The position numbers and the translations under genes are program-made. The notes beneath the pieces are model-generated. The model ran no database searches. It saw nothing but the letters and a program-made list of their open reading frames with translations, and was not told the origin of the DNA. From Acidimicrobiaceae bacterium (lineage in GTDB: Bacteria; Actinomycetota; Acidimicrobiia; Acidimicrobiales; Aldehydirespiratoraceae), in assembly GCA_009843735.1 (NCBI GenBank), contig VYCW01000045.1:1-32743 (forward strand): a stretch of DNA of 32,743 nt, read 5' to 3'. Below, in pieces: positions 24,925-32,662 of the stretch. Each line of letters starts with the position of its first letter. Positions within the stretch are counted from its first letter, which is position 1.

Positions 24925-25506
24925 CTAGCCGCCCGCAGGCCCCACGACGAGGCCGAATTCGTCGCCAGCGTCGATCAGCGCGTCGAACAAGTACTGGCCG
25001 AAGGAGCGGTCGCAGAAGACCAGGTAGGAGGGCGTTCCGTCGACGTCGTTGCGGGCGACATCGCAGGTGACCTTGGCCACCGACGCGGAGGCCACCGCGC
25101 CGTCGGGCGTCATCGGGTCCGACCAGTCCAGGCTGCACACCTTCTCGAGCATCCGGGCGGCCTCGTTCCCGGTGACGCGGAACAGCGCCCGGCCGTGGGT
25201 CCAGTCCAGGCACGAGACGAGGTCCGAGGAGTCCAGCCCCTCAAGGCCCTCGACCGCCCCGGCCGCCTCGGCGGCGGTGCCGAGCACGATCCACTCCCCC
25301 GGCCTGGACCCCAGCACCGTGGCTCCCGAAGCGGCCGCGCTCGACGAGCCGAACGACGCGCCGAGCTGATCGGCGACCGCGCCGTCGGGCGAGGCCCGGA
25401 CCAGCCACTTGATGGTGGCGCTGACGTCGGTGAGCAAGAGATCGCCGTCCTCGGAGGTCTCGTAGCTCCGCACCACCGGGCTCTCGAAGGCGGGCGAGTC
25501 AGCCAC
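24925..25506 (-). CDS. soxG: Sarcosine oxidase gamma subunit / N-methylglutamate dehydrogenase subunit MgdD
   Basis: The protein has 193 residues, the usual SoxG size. The family is weakly conserved. VLGSRPGEWIVLGTAAEAAG, CLDWTHGRALFRVTGNEAAR and LEKVCSLDWSD match the GcvT-like gamma subunit, and VFCDRSFGQYLFDALIDAG is the typical C-terminal segment. The gamma subunit is structural in the alpha-beta-gamma-delta complex. The GTG start overlaps the soxA stop by 8 bases. The order beta-delta-alpha-gamma is canonical for both sarcosine oxidase and the mgdABCD complex. Confidence 0.9.
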   Translation of the reverse strand: MADSPAFESPVVRSYETSEDGDLLLTDVSATIKWLVRASPDGAVADQLGASFGSSSAAASGATVLGSRPGEWIVLGTAAEAAGAVEGLEGLDSSDLVSCLDWTHGRALFRVTGNEAARMLEKVCSLDWSDPMTPDGAVASASVAKVTCDVARNDVDGTPSYLVFCDRSFGQYLFDALIDAGDEFGLVVGPAGG

Positions 25507-28348
25507 GGAGACGCTCCCCGTCCGGGTCGAAATGGGCGTGATGGTCCATCACGGTGGCGCTGATGCGCTCACCGGAGACGAGGAGCACGGTCACCTTGGT
25601 CCCGCCCGCGGCCAGCTCGGGCTCGACCTGGCCGAGGCAGATGGCACGGCCCAGCATGGGCGACATCCGCGACGAGGTGATCCGGCCCAGTATCTCGTTG
25701 GTGTCGCCCCGAACGATCTGGGCTGCCTCCTCGGGCACCACATTGGGGTCGTCGGGCTGGATGGCCACGATCATGGGCAGCTTCCGGTCGGCGGCCCAGG
25801 CCAGCTCGGGCAGGCCCGCGAAGTCGTCCTTGTCCAGCTTGATCAGGGGGCTCAGACCGGTGCTGGGCCCCAGGGTCAGGCCGTCGGTGTCCTGACCCAC
25901 GATGAAGTGGCCCTTCTCTAGGCGCATGATGCGCTGGCCCTCCAGGCCGAACGGCCCGACGCCGAGGTCGGCGCCGGCCTCCATCAGGGCCTCCCACACG
26001 TGCATGCCGTGGCCTGCGGGAACGTGCAGCTCGAAGGACAGCTCGCCGGTGAAGCCGATCCGCCACATGAAGCATCCGGCCACGCCGGCCACGGTGGCCG
26101 TGCGCACCTCCATGTACTTGAAGGCCTCCGGCGAAAGGTCCACGCCCTCGACCACCCGGCTCACCAGCTCCCGGGACTTGGGTCCGGCCACGTTGATGCT
26201 GGAATAGGCGGTAGTCACCGGGGTGACGTGCACCCGCCAGTGGGGACGCTCGGTCTGCAGCCAGTTCTCGACCCACTCCCACACGCCGGCCGCGCCCGAG
26301 CTGGTGGTGGTCATCAGGTAGTGGTCCTCGCCCAGCCGTCCGGTCACGCCGTCGTCGAGCACGACGCCGTCCTCGGCGCACATCATCCCGTAGCGGACCT
26401 TGCCCACCGGCAGCTTCGACCACTTGTTGGTGTAGAGCAGGTTGAGCAGCTTGGGAATGTCGGGGCCGCGCAGGTCGAGCTTGCCCAGCGGGGTGACATC
26501 GATGAGCCCGACGTTGGCGCGCACGTTGCGCACCTCGGCGGCGGGGTCGCCGTAGTGGTCGGGGCGGATCCACTGGCCGGCGAGGATGGTGCGCACGCCG
26601 TTGGCCTCGTGCCACGGGTGGATGGACGACACCCGCACCGGCTCGAACACCCGCCCGGCGAGCGCGCCCAGGGTGAGCGGGGCGTACGGCGGCCGCCAGA
26701 CGGTGGTGCCGACCTGCGCGATGGTCTCGCCCCGGGCCTCGGCGATGGCGGCCACCGTGTTGACCGTTTCGAGCTTGCCCTGGGCCGACCCCATGGTGGC
26801 GGTCGTGTAGCGCTTGGCCAGCTCCACCGAGTCGTAGCCCTCCCGGGCCGCGGCCACAAGATCCTTGGAGCCGACGTCCTCGGAGAAGTCGATCATGCCG
26901 TGAGTGTCGGACCGGTGCAGCTCCGGGTGGTGGGTGCGTCGCAGGGGCACCCGCAAGTCGGCCACCCAGGCCGGCTCGTCGCCGGTGACCGGAAGCGCCC
27001 GGGCGGTGCGGGCCTGGTAGCGGTGAGCCACCGCCGCGGCCCGCTCGGCGGCCAGCTGCCCGGTGGCCGCGCCGTGGGCCCGCAGCTCGTCGAGACTGCC
27101 GTCGCCGGCGAGTCCGCCGGTGGCCAGCACATTGCCGGGCGGATCCGACGGGAAGAACCGGGCTGCGTTGGGGTCGTAGACGGGCCGGTCGCCTGACATG
27201 TTGAGCAGCGATGTGGGGGCGGTCCAGCCCGCGGCCACAACCAGCAGGTCGGCCTCGGTGCGGGTGCCGCCGGCCAGGACCGCCTCCAGTGCCTTCGACG
27301 AGCCCTGGGCGGCGCTGACGCGCCGGCCGTCGCGCCCGTCGATGACCGCCGCGACTTCAACGCCGACCCGGTCGAGATCGGCCGCGGCTGCGTCACCGTC
27401 AGAGTTGGCGGTGAACACGACGGCACGCTCGCCGGGCTTGACTCCCCACAGGTTGATCAGGCGGCGAGCCGCTCCCGAGGTGATCACGCCGGGACGGTCG
27501 TTGCCCGAGAACACGAAGGGCCGCTCGATCAGACCGGGCGCCACCACCAGCACCTTGGCCCGGGCCTTGATGAGGCGCTCGACCGCGATGGGGTGGTTGC
27601 GCTGCACGATCCCGAGCCAGTTGTCCTCGTAGCGGCCGGTGACGGTGGAGTCGGTCAGCACCTCGACATCGGAGGCGTCGAGAGCGGCCCGCAACTCGGA
27701 CAGTGCGGCCCGGGCCGGCTCCGGATGTGCGTAGCGAAGATGGCCGCCGACGGCGTGCTCGTGCTCCACGAGCAAGACCCGGGCACCGGCCGCGGCCGCG
27801 GCCAGGGCGGCCTCGATGCCGGCCGGCCCGGCCCCGGCCACCACCACGTCGGGATGGGTGTAGCGCTTGTCGTGGTAGCGGTGAGGGGTGTCGGGATCGA
27901 CCTTGCCACCGGGCGCGAACGTGGCCAGGACCCGTTCGTAGGCGGGCCACAGCTTCTGCGGGCGCATGAAGGTCTTGTAGTAGAAGCCGGCGGTGAGGAA
28001 CCGCGAGACCAGCCCGTTGGCCGCCTTGATGTCGTGGCGCAGTGACGGCCACACGTTCTGGGCCTGCACGTCCATGCCCGCTTCCAGCAGGCGGTGGCCG
28101 GCCCGCACGTTGGGATCGTCGCCGACCTGCACCAGCAGGTTGGGGTCCCAGTAGTCGGCGGTGAGGATGCCGCGGGGCCGGTGGTACTTCATGGAGCGCG
28201 AGAACACGTGCTCGCCCGCGGCGGCCAGCGCCGAGGCGATGGTGTCGCCCTCGAAGCCGCTGAACCGCTTGCCGTTCCAGCGGAACCGCTGCGTCGTGGA
28301 GCGGTCGATCACCTCGGTGGGCTGGGCCTCCAGCCGGCTCATGGTCAT
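25499..28348 (-). CDS. soxA: Sarcosine oxidase alpha subunit / N-methylglutamate dehydrogenase subunit MgdC
   Basis: The protein has 949 residues. The N-terminal segment FRWNGKRFSGFEGDTIASAL and SMKYHRPRGILTADYW form the Fer2-like domain typical of this subunit. VVVAGAGPAGIEAALAAAAA at 168-187 is the dinucleotide-binding fold (NAD+ in characterised enzymes). The last 400 residues or so are a GcvT-like domain that binds tetrahydrofolate and captures the released C1 unit as methylene-THF. The complex oxidatively demethylates sarcosine or N-methylglutamate. I use the ATG at 28348 (MTMSRLEAQP), 31 bases after soxD; the ATG at 28342 is equally possible. The frame stays open up to 28582 but that region overlaps soxD and has no family match. 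Confidence 0.93.
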   Translation of the reverse strand: MTMSRLEAQPTEVIDRSTTQRFRWNGKRFSGFEGDTIASALAAAGEHVFSRSMKYHRPRGILTADYWDPNLLVQVGDDPNVRAGHRLLEAGMDVQAQNVWPSLRHDIKAANGLVSRFLTAGFYYKTFMRPQKLWPAYERVLATFAPGGKVDPDTPHRYHDKRYTHPDVVVAGAGPAGIEAALAAAAAGARVLLVEHEHAVGGHLRYAHPEPARAALSELRAALDASDVEVLTDSTVTGRYEDNWLGIVQRNHPIAVERLIKARAKVLVVAPGLIERPFVFSGNDRPGVITSGAARRLINLWGVKPGERAVVFTANSDGDAAAADLDRVGVEVAAVIDGRDGRRVSAAQGSSKALEAVLAGGTRTEADLLVVAAGWTAPTSLLNMSGDRPVYDPNAARFFPSDPPGNVLATGGLAGDGSLDELRAHGAATGQLAAERAAAVAHRYQARTARALPVTGDEPAWVADLRVPLRRTHHPELHRSDTHGMIDFSEDVGSKDLVAAAREGYDSVELAKRYTTATMGSAQGKLETVNTVAAIAEARGETIAQVGTTVWRPPYAPLTLGALAGRVFEPVRVSSIHPWHEANGVRTILAGQWIRPDHYGDPAAEVRNVRANVGLIDVTPLGKLDLRGPDIPKLLNLLYTNKWSKLPVGKVRYGMMCAEDGVVLDDGVTGRLGEDHYLMTTTSSGAAGVWEWVENWLQTERPHWRVHVTPVTTAYSSINVAGPKSRELVSRVVEGVDLSPEAFKYMEVRTATVAGVAGCFMWRIGFTGELSFELHVPAGHGMHVWEALMEAGADLGVGPFGLEGQRIMRLEKGHFIVGQDTDGLTLGPSTGLSPLIKLDKDDFAGLPELAWAADRKLPMIVAIQPDDPNVVPEEAAQIVRGDTNEILGRITSSRMSPMLGRAICLGQVEPELAAGGTKVTVLLVSGERISATVMDHHAHFDPDGERLRG

Positions 28349-28379
28349 AGCGAGCGTCCCCGCGAACCCGGTGCCCGGC

Positions 28380-28652
28380 TCATGCCTTGGCTCCCCGCTT
28401 GTCGCCCGGTTGGGGCGGGTCACGGAACTCGTTGGTCGCCGTGTTGCGCTCCAGCGTGAACCAGCGGCGACACCCGGACCGGCAGTACCAGGTCTCGCGC
28501 AGCCAGCCCGCGGGGTTGTCGCGCAGGTAGAGATAGCCCCGCCACTGCAGGGGGGCAGCAGTGGCGGGGTCGGGACGAGCATGAGACTCGCCGCCGTATC
28601 GCAGATCCGCGGAATTCCGCGGCCCGCAGTTCGGACAGGGCACCAGCAGCAT
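28380..28652 (-). CDS. soxD: Sarcosine oxidase delta subunit / MgdB, with a four-cysteine zinc site
   Basis: The protein has 90 residues, the standard size. It starts MLLVPCPNCGPRN and has RGYLYLRDNPAGW and ETWYCRSGCRRWFTLERNT. In characterised delta subunits zinc is bound by Cys6, Cys9, a His about 50 residues on, and a Cys four residues later. Here Cys6, Cys9 and Cys61 are kept, but the His position is Cys57, giving a four-cysteine site. The start ATG shares a base with the soxB stop. The subunit is structural and may sit where THF product leaves the alpha subunit. Confidence 0.92.
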   Translation of the reverse strand: MLLVPCPNCGPRNSADLRYGGESHARPDPATAAPLQWRGYLYLRDNPAGWLRETWYCRSGCRRWFTLERNTATNEFRDPPQPGDKRGAKA

Positions 28653-29941
28653 CAGTGTCCCACCGCCGCGGCGCCCTTCTCGCCCACCAGTTCGCCGGTA
28701 TCGAAACGGCTGAGAGCGAACGGCGCTATCAGCTCGGGGGTGCGGCCGGTAGCGGCCGCCTCAGCGATCTGCTCGCCGGACACCGGGGCGGCCTTGAAGC
28801 CGTAGGTGCCCCAGCCCACGTCGACCAGGAAGCCGTCGACCGGGGTGAATCCCATGACCGGCGAGTAGTCGGGAGTCATGTCGCACAGTCCGGACCACTG
28901 ACGCAGCAGCCGCATCCGCGACACGGACGGCATCAGCTCCAGGACGTGGCCGGCCAGCTCCTCGGTGAACTCCAGCGAGCCCCGGATCGAGTAGGTGGCC
29001 ACCGCATCCACCGCGGCTCCGAACACGAGCTCGCCACGGTCGGTCTGGCTGATGTAGACGTGCAAGGAGCCGGACACCACCACCGTGGGCAGGAAGACCT
29101 TGACCGGCTCGGTCACCGCGGCCTGCAGCGGATGAGTGGTGATGGGCAAGCGCACGCCGGCCATAGCCGAGATGAGGCCGGCCCAACCGGCGGTGCAGTT
29201 GATCACTATCGGGGTCGAGATGTCGCCCCGGTTGGTGCGCACCCCGGTGACCCGGCCTCCGGCTCCCTTGCCGTCGGCGCCGTCGCCGCCGGTGCACAGG
29301 ATGTCGAGGACCTCGGTCTTCTGGTGCATCTCGACGCCCATGTGGTCGGCCGCCCGGGCATAGCCCCACACCACCGCGTCGTGGCGCACGATGCCGCCGG
29401 GCGGGTGGTACAACGCGCCGAGGATCGGGTAGCGGGGATGGTCGGAGGTGTCGAGGCTGGACGCGACCTCCTTGATCTCGTCGGGGCCGATGACGCTGGA
29501 GTTGACCCCCTGGAGCTTGTTGACCTCGGCCCTCCAGTGCATGGTGCGCAGAGCGGCGTCGCTGTGGGCCAGGGTCAGGTGGCCACGCTCGCTGAACATC
29601 ACATTGATGTTCAAGTCCAGCGCCATGGAGTTGTAGAGCTGCAACGACCGGTCGTAGAAGGCCACGCCCTCGGGGGTGAGGTAGTTGGCTCGCACGATGG
29701 CGGTGTTGCGGCCCGAGGCGCCGCTGCCCAGGTAGGCCTTGTCGAGCACGGCCACGTTGGTCATGCCGTGGTTGCGGGCCAGGTAGTAGGCGGTGGCCAG
29801 ACCGTGCACGCCCCCGCCGATCACCACCGCGTCGTAGGAGCGCTTCAGGTCGGTGTCACGCCAGACCCGGGGCCAGTAGTCGCCCTTGAGGCCGCGCCAG
29901 GCCAGCGTTGCTGCCGAGTACTTCGGCGGTCGGCGCCGCAT
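28652..29941 (-). CDS. soxB: Sarcosine oxidase beta subunit / N-methylglutamate dehydrogenase subunit MgdA
   Basis: The protein has 429 residues in the D-amino-acid-oxidase-like FAD family. YDAVVIGGGVHGLATAYYLA at about 36-55 binds FAD. His187 in GGIVRHDAVVWGYARAAD aligns with the histidine that covalently binds FMN in heterotetrameric sarcosine oxidases. YSPVMGFTPVDGFLVDVGWG is near the C-terminus. It oxidises the N-methyl substrate; electrons pass from FAD to FMN and then to oxygen (oxidase) or a respiratory carrier (dehydrogenase). Several in-frame starts exist (30007, 29962, 29941). I chose 29941 because MRRRPPKYSAATLAWRG fits the family N-terminus. It leads the soxBDAG run and diverges from a LysR gene. 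Confidence 0.92.
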   Translation of the reverse strand: MRRRPPKYSAATLAWRGLKGDYWPRVWRDTDLKRSYDAVVIGGGVHGLATAYYLARNHGMTNVAVLDKAYLGSGASGRNTAIVRANYLTPEGVAFYDRSLQLYNSMALDLNINVMFSERGHLTLAHSDAALRTMHWRAEVNKLQGVNSSVIGPDEIKEVASSLDTSDHPRYPILGALYHPPGGIVRHDAVVWGYARAADHMGVEMHQKTEVLDILCTGGDGADGKGAGGRVTGVRTNRGDISTPIVINCTAGWAGLISAMAGVRLPITTHPLQAAVTEPVKVFLPTVVVSGSLHVYISQTDRGELVFGAAVDAVATYSIRGSLEFTEELAGHVLELMPSVSRMRLLRQWSGLCDMTPDYSPVMGFTPVDGFLVDVGWGTYGFKAAPVSGEQIAEAAATGRTPELIAPFALSRFDTGELVGEKGAAAVGH

Positions 29942-30002
29942 CCCCCCTGCGATTCCCCTCATCACCCATGAACCATACGGGCACTGGTCGGTGACAGGAA
30001 GT

Positions 30003-30019
30003 ATCAATATCGGATTGAT
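30003..30019. promoter_or_regulatory. Candidate LysR operator between soxB and the lysR gene
   Basis: ATCAAT (30003-30008) and ATTGAT (30014-30019) form a 6-bp perfect inverted repeat with a 5-base spacer. This T-N11-A type dyad lies in the short divergent region, as LysR-type operators usually do. A regulator-plus-operon arrangement implies control of soxBDAG by an N-methyl substrate or its product. The ligand is unknown. Confidence 0.5.
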
Positions 30020-30033
30020 TCAGACGTGTTCGA

Positions 30034-30039
30034 TATCAT
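30034..30039 (+). promoter_or_regulatory. Candidate -10 box for leaderless lysR
   Basis: TATCAT lies 6 bases before the GTG at 30046, ideal for a leaderless mRNA, and directly abuts the ATG at 30040. It therefore favours the GTG start. Confidence 0.4.
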
Positions 30040-30045
30040 ATGGCG

Positions 30046-30933
30046 GTGAACTTCCAGCGGCTGCGCTACTTCGTGGCCGTCGCCGACGAACTCCACTTCG
30101 GGCGGGCGGCCGAACAACTCAACATGTCCCAGCCGCCGTTGAGCCAGCAGATCCGGCTGCTGGAGCGCGAGATGGACACCACTCTCTTCGACCGCAGCAC
30201 CCGGAGGGTGACGCTCACCGACGCCGGTACGTTCCTCTACCCGGAGGCGGTCCGGCTGCTGGCCGCGGCCGACGGCGTCGACCGGCTGATGGACCAGCAC
30301 CGCCATGGCCAGGCCGGCACGCTGCGGGTGGGATTCGTGGACTCGGCCGCCTACGAGGTGATGCCCCGGGTGCTCAGCGAGTACCGGCGCCGCTGGCCCC
30401 GGGTCGGCTACGAGCTGCACTCAATGAGCTCCGACGAGCAGGTCCAGGCCCTGAGAGCCGGCCAGATCGACCTGGGCATCGGCCGGGCCGCGGCCGACGC
30501 CCGCAACGTGGAGGCCACCCTGGTGATGCACGAGCCGCTGCTGGTGGCGGCCGGCGCGGCCCACCGGCTGGCCGCAGCGGCGCAAGCCCGGCTGGCAGAC
30601 CTCGCCGACGAGCCGATCATCGGATTCGACCGCGGCGTCTCACCCAGCCTGCACGCCGTGCTGGCCTCGATGCTCGCCACCGAGGGCGTCGCCTACGACC
30701 CGATCATCGAGGCCACCGAGTACGCCACGATCCTCGGGTTCGTGGCCGCGGGCGAGGGCGTGGCCATCGTCCCGTCCAGCGTGCAGACCTTCCGCCCCCC
30801 CGGCCTCCGCTACCTGCGGCTTCGCGACGAGCGGGCCACGGTGCCGCTACTGCTGCTCACCCGAGCGGGCGAGCCGCCGCCCCTGGTAGTTCAAGCCCTG
30901 GACGTCGTGGCCGAGCTCTACGCCGCGAGCTGA
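30046..30933 (+). CDS. LysR-family transcriptional regulator
   Basis: The protein has 295 residues. The winged helix-turn-helix at about 1-60 reads FQRLRYFVAVADELHFGRAA, then NMSQPPLSQQIRLLEREM and TTLFDRSTRRVTLTDAG, the standard LysR N-terminus. The effector domain begins GTLRVGFVDSAAYEVMPRVL and ends with FVAAGEGVAIVPSSVQTFR. The GTG at 30046 gives the common start MNFQRLRYF and has the -10 box at the right distance; the ATG at 30040 adds two residues. It diverges from soxB with a dyad in between, so it probably controls soxBDAG and itself. The inducer cannot be read. Confidence 0.93.
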   Translation: MNFQRLRYFVAVADELHFGRAAEQLNMSQPPLSQQIRLLEREMDTTLFDRSTRRVTLTDAGTFLYPEAVRLLAAADGVDRLMDQHRHGQAGTLRVGFVDSAAYEVMPRVLSEYRRRWPRVGYELHSMSSDEQVQALRAGQIDLGIGRAAADARNVEATLVMHEPLLVAAGAAHRLAAAAQARLADLADEPIIGFDRGVSPSLHAVLASMLATEGVAYDPIIEATEYATILGFVAAGEGVAIVPSSVQTFRPPGLRYLRLRDERATVPLLLLTRAGEPPPLVVQALDVVAELYAAS

Positions 30934-30947
30934 GTGGAGTCACTCGC
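30925..30947. terminator. Small convergent hairpin after lysR
   Basis: GCGAG (30925-30929) pairs with CTCGC (30943-30947), and alternatively GAGTG (30932-30936) pairs with CACTC (30941-30945). Both lie across the converging stops of lysR and the DDN-like gene. Stems are only 5 bp and there is no T tract, so this is weak. Confidence 0.25.
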
Positions 30948-31356
30948 AGATGACGAGGGGGAGGTCGCGCTCGGTGCGGGCCTGGTAGTCCTCGTAGTCG
31001 GGCCACTGGCTCACCGCGATGGGCCACAGCTCGGCCTTCTCGGACACCGTGGCCGTGCGGGCCCGGAGCCGGTGGAGCTCGCCCCGGTCCTGGATGGTCA
31101 CGTCGGGATCGGCGACCAGGTTGAGATACCAGCTGGGATGTCGGGGCGCGCCGCCCATGGAGGCGACCAGCAGGTAGCGCCGGCCGTCACGGATCCGGAT
31201 CAGCGGCGTGCGGCGCAAGCTGCCGGTCTTGCGCCCGACGGTGGTGAGGATCACGCACTGGGCGCCCTCCCACTCGAACCCGTCAGCGCCGTCGGTGGCC
31301 AGATACCGGTCGACGTGGTCGGCGATCGGCTGCCACGGGCTCGGCTCGTAGCTCAC
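30940..31356 (-). CDS. Deazaflavin (F420)-dependent nitroreductase-family protein
   Basis: The protein has 138 residues, one split-barrel domain. VILTTVGRKTGSLRRTPLIR, RYLLVASMGGAPRHPSWYLN and LVADPDVTIQ are the conserved DDN/DUF385 segments, which bind coenzyme F420 or the related flavin in actinobacteria. The substrate is unknown. The GTG at 31356 (VSYEPSPWQPIADHVDRYL) follows the amidohydrolase stop by 13 bases and has AAGGA just upstream. The frame is open to 31539 but overlaps the amidohydrolase gene. It is probably co-transcribed with that gene. Confidence 0.88.
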   Translation of the reverse strand: MSYEPSPWQPIADHVDRYLATDGADGFEWEGAQCVILTTVGRKTGSLRRTPLIRIRDGRRYLLVASMGGAPRHPSWYLNLVADPDVTIQDRGELHRLRARTATVSEKAELWPIAVSQWPDYEDYQARTERDLPLVICE

Positions 31357-31369
31357 AGCGGGATCCTTG

Positions 31370-32662
31370 TCAGTACTGGAGTTCGCAGCCGTACTCGTCG
31401 ATCCACCACCGGGCAGTGCGCTTGGCGTCGGGCGGGGTGCGCAGGCCGGGATCCTGGTGGAGCCGCTCGGGTGTCGGGCCGACCCGCGCCGCGATCTCGG
31501 TGAGCGAATCGAGGTCGAGGTGGTAGCACTCCACCGCATTGAGTCCGAGCAACAGCCGGGTGTCCTCGATGGACACGTCGCGGAAGTCGCTCTCGAGGCG
31601 CTGGGCGGTGTGGGGCCACGAGCCCTCGGGGTGGGGGTAATCGGTGCCCCACATCAGGGCGTCAACGCCGTTGACATGGCGGCGGCGGATCTCCTCCTTG
31701 CTCATCGTGGAGGCCCCGATGAACACGTTGGTGCCGAAGTACTCCGACGGCAGGCGCGAGATCAGGCCCTTCATGCGGGAGCCCATCTTCTTGACCTTGG
31801 CGCTGGCCCCGAAGTTCACATCGGCCTTCCACAGGATGTCGCCGATCCAGAACGAGCCGCACTCCACCACCGCGTAGCGCAGGCCCGGAAACCTGTCGAA
31901 CTTGCCCGAGAACAGCAGCTGCCACAGCGCCCGATGGGTCCAGAAGGGCACCTCGGCCATGTACATGGCCACGTTGTCGCCGTAGGAGGAGAAGTCGGCC
32001 TCACCGGAATGGGTGTGCACCACCAGGCCAGTCTCCGCGCAGGCGGCCCAGACCCGGTCATAGTGATCGGATCCGTAGGGCGGGAACCCGTGCCACATCG
32101 TCGGGATCATGATCCCGGCGATCCCGGGCCTGCCCGCCAGCCACTCGATCTCGGCCACCGACTCGTCGATGTCGTGGGTTATCGGCACCAGGCCAACCCC
32201 GGCCCGGCGGGGCGGGTTGGTGGCGCAGAACTCGACCAGCCAGCGGTTGTGGGCCCTGGCGCCGCCGAAGGCCTGGCGGGAGTCGGTGATCTGGCCTGCG
32301 GCCAGCCCGGCGCCGAACGGCGGCGACTCCTGACCGGTCACCGCGTCGCCGTCGGCGAAGATCACCTCGCCGGCGATGCCGTCGGCGTCGAGTTCCTTGT
32401 CGCGAACCTCCGGGTCGTAGGCGCCCCGCAGACCCTCTTCGTTCTCGCCCTCCCACTCGGCCAGGAACTCGGCGTTGACCTCCTCCTGGACCCGCCGGTG
32501 CTCATGGCGCCCGGCCACATAGGTGTCGAACTCGTCGTGCAGGGCGGAGTCGAGGTACGGGCGGTACTCCTCGCACTGCAGCCCAGCATGGGTGTCGCTC
32601 GACACGATCACGTAGGGGGCGTTCGATGTGTCGACGCCCTTGGTGGGGTTGGCAAGGCTCAT
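31370..32662 (-). CDS. Amidohydrolase-2 family (TIM-barrel) metal-dependent hydrolase
   Basis: The protein has 430 residues. VIVSSDTHAGLQCEEYRPYL has the usual N-terminal metal-site region, in the D-x-H form. Further matches are GIMIPTMWHGFPPYG, TGLVVHTHSGEADFSSYGDN (histidines), GKFDRFPGLRYAVVECGSFW and ALMWGTDYPHPEGSWPHT, the last carrying the conserved Asp near the barrel end. Members are hydrolases or non-oxidative decarboxylases; the substrate is unknown. The ATG at 32662 is set by GGAGG at 32671-32675 on the minus strand, 8 bases upstream; a start at 32704 is less likely. The 81 bases to the window end show no further gene. Confidence 0.87.
   Translation of the reverse strand: MSLANPTKGVDTSNAPYVIVSSDTHAGLQCEEYRPYLDSALHDEFDTYVAGRHEHRRVQEEVNAEFLAEWEGENEEGLRGAYDPEVRDKELDADGIAGEVIFADGDAVTGQESPPFGAGLAAGQITDSRQAFGGARAHNRWLVEFCATNPPRRAGVGLVPITHDIDESVAEIEWLAGRPGIAGIMIPTMWHGFPPYGSDHYDRVWAACAETGLVVHTHSGEADFSSYGDNVAMYMAEVPFWTHRALWQLLFSGKFDRFPGLRYAVVECGSFWIGDILWKADVNFGASAKVKKMGSRMKGLISRLPSEYFGTNVFIGASTMSKEEIRRRHVNGVDALMWGTDYPHPEGSWPHTAQRLESDFRDVSIEDTRLLLGLNAVECYHLDLDSLTEIAARVGPTPERLHQDPGLRTPPDAKRTARWWIDEYGCELQY

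Noticed and set aside
25499-28582. Longer soxA frame beginning at 28582
   Set aside because: The first 78 codons overlap soxD and are low-complexity; the family start fits 28348 or 28342.
28655-29971. Long open frame antisense to soxB, and similar ones antisense to soxA (26000-27196) and the amidohydrolase (31367-32740)
   Set aside because: They run opposite genes with strong family matches and show shadow-type composition.
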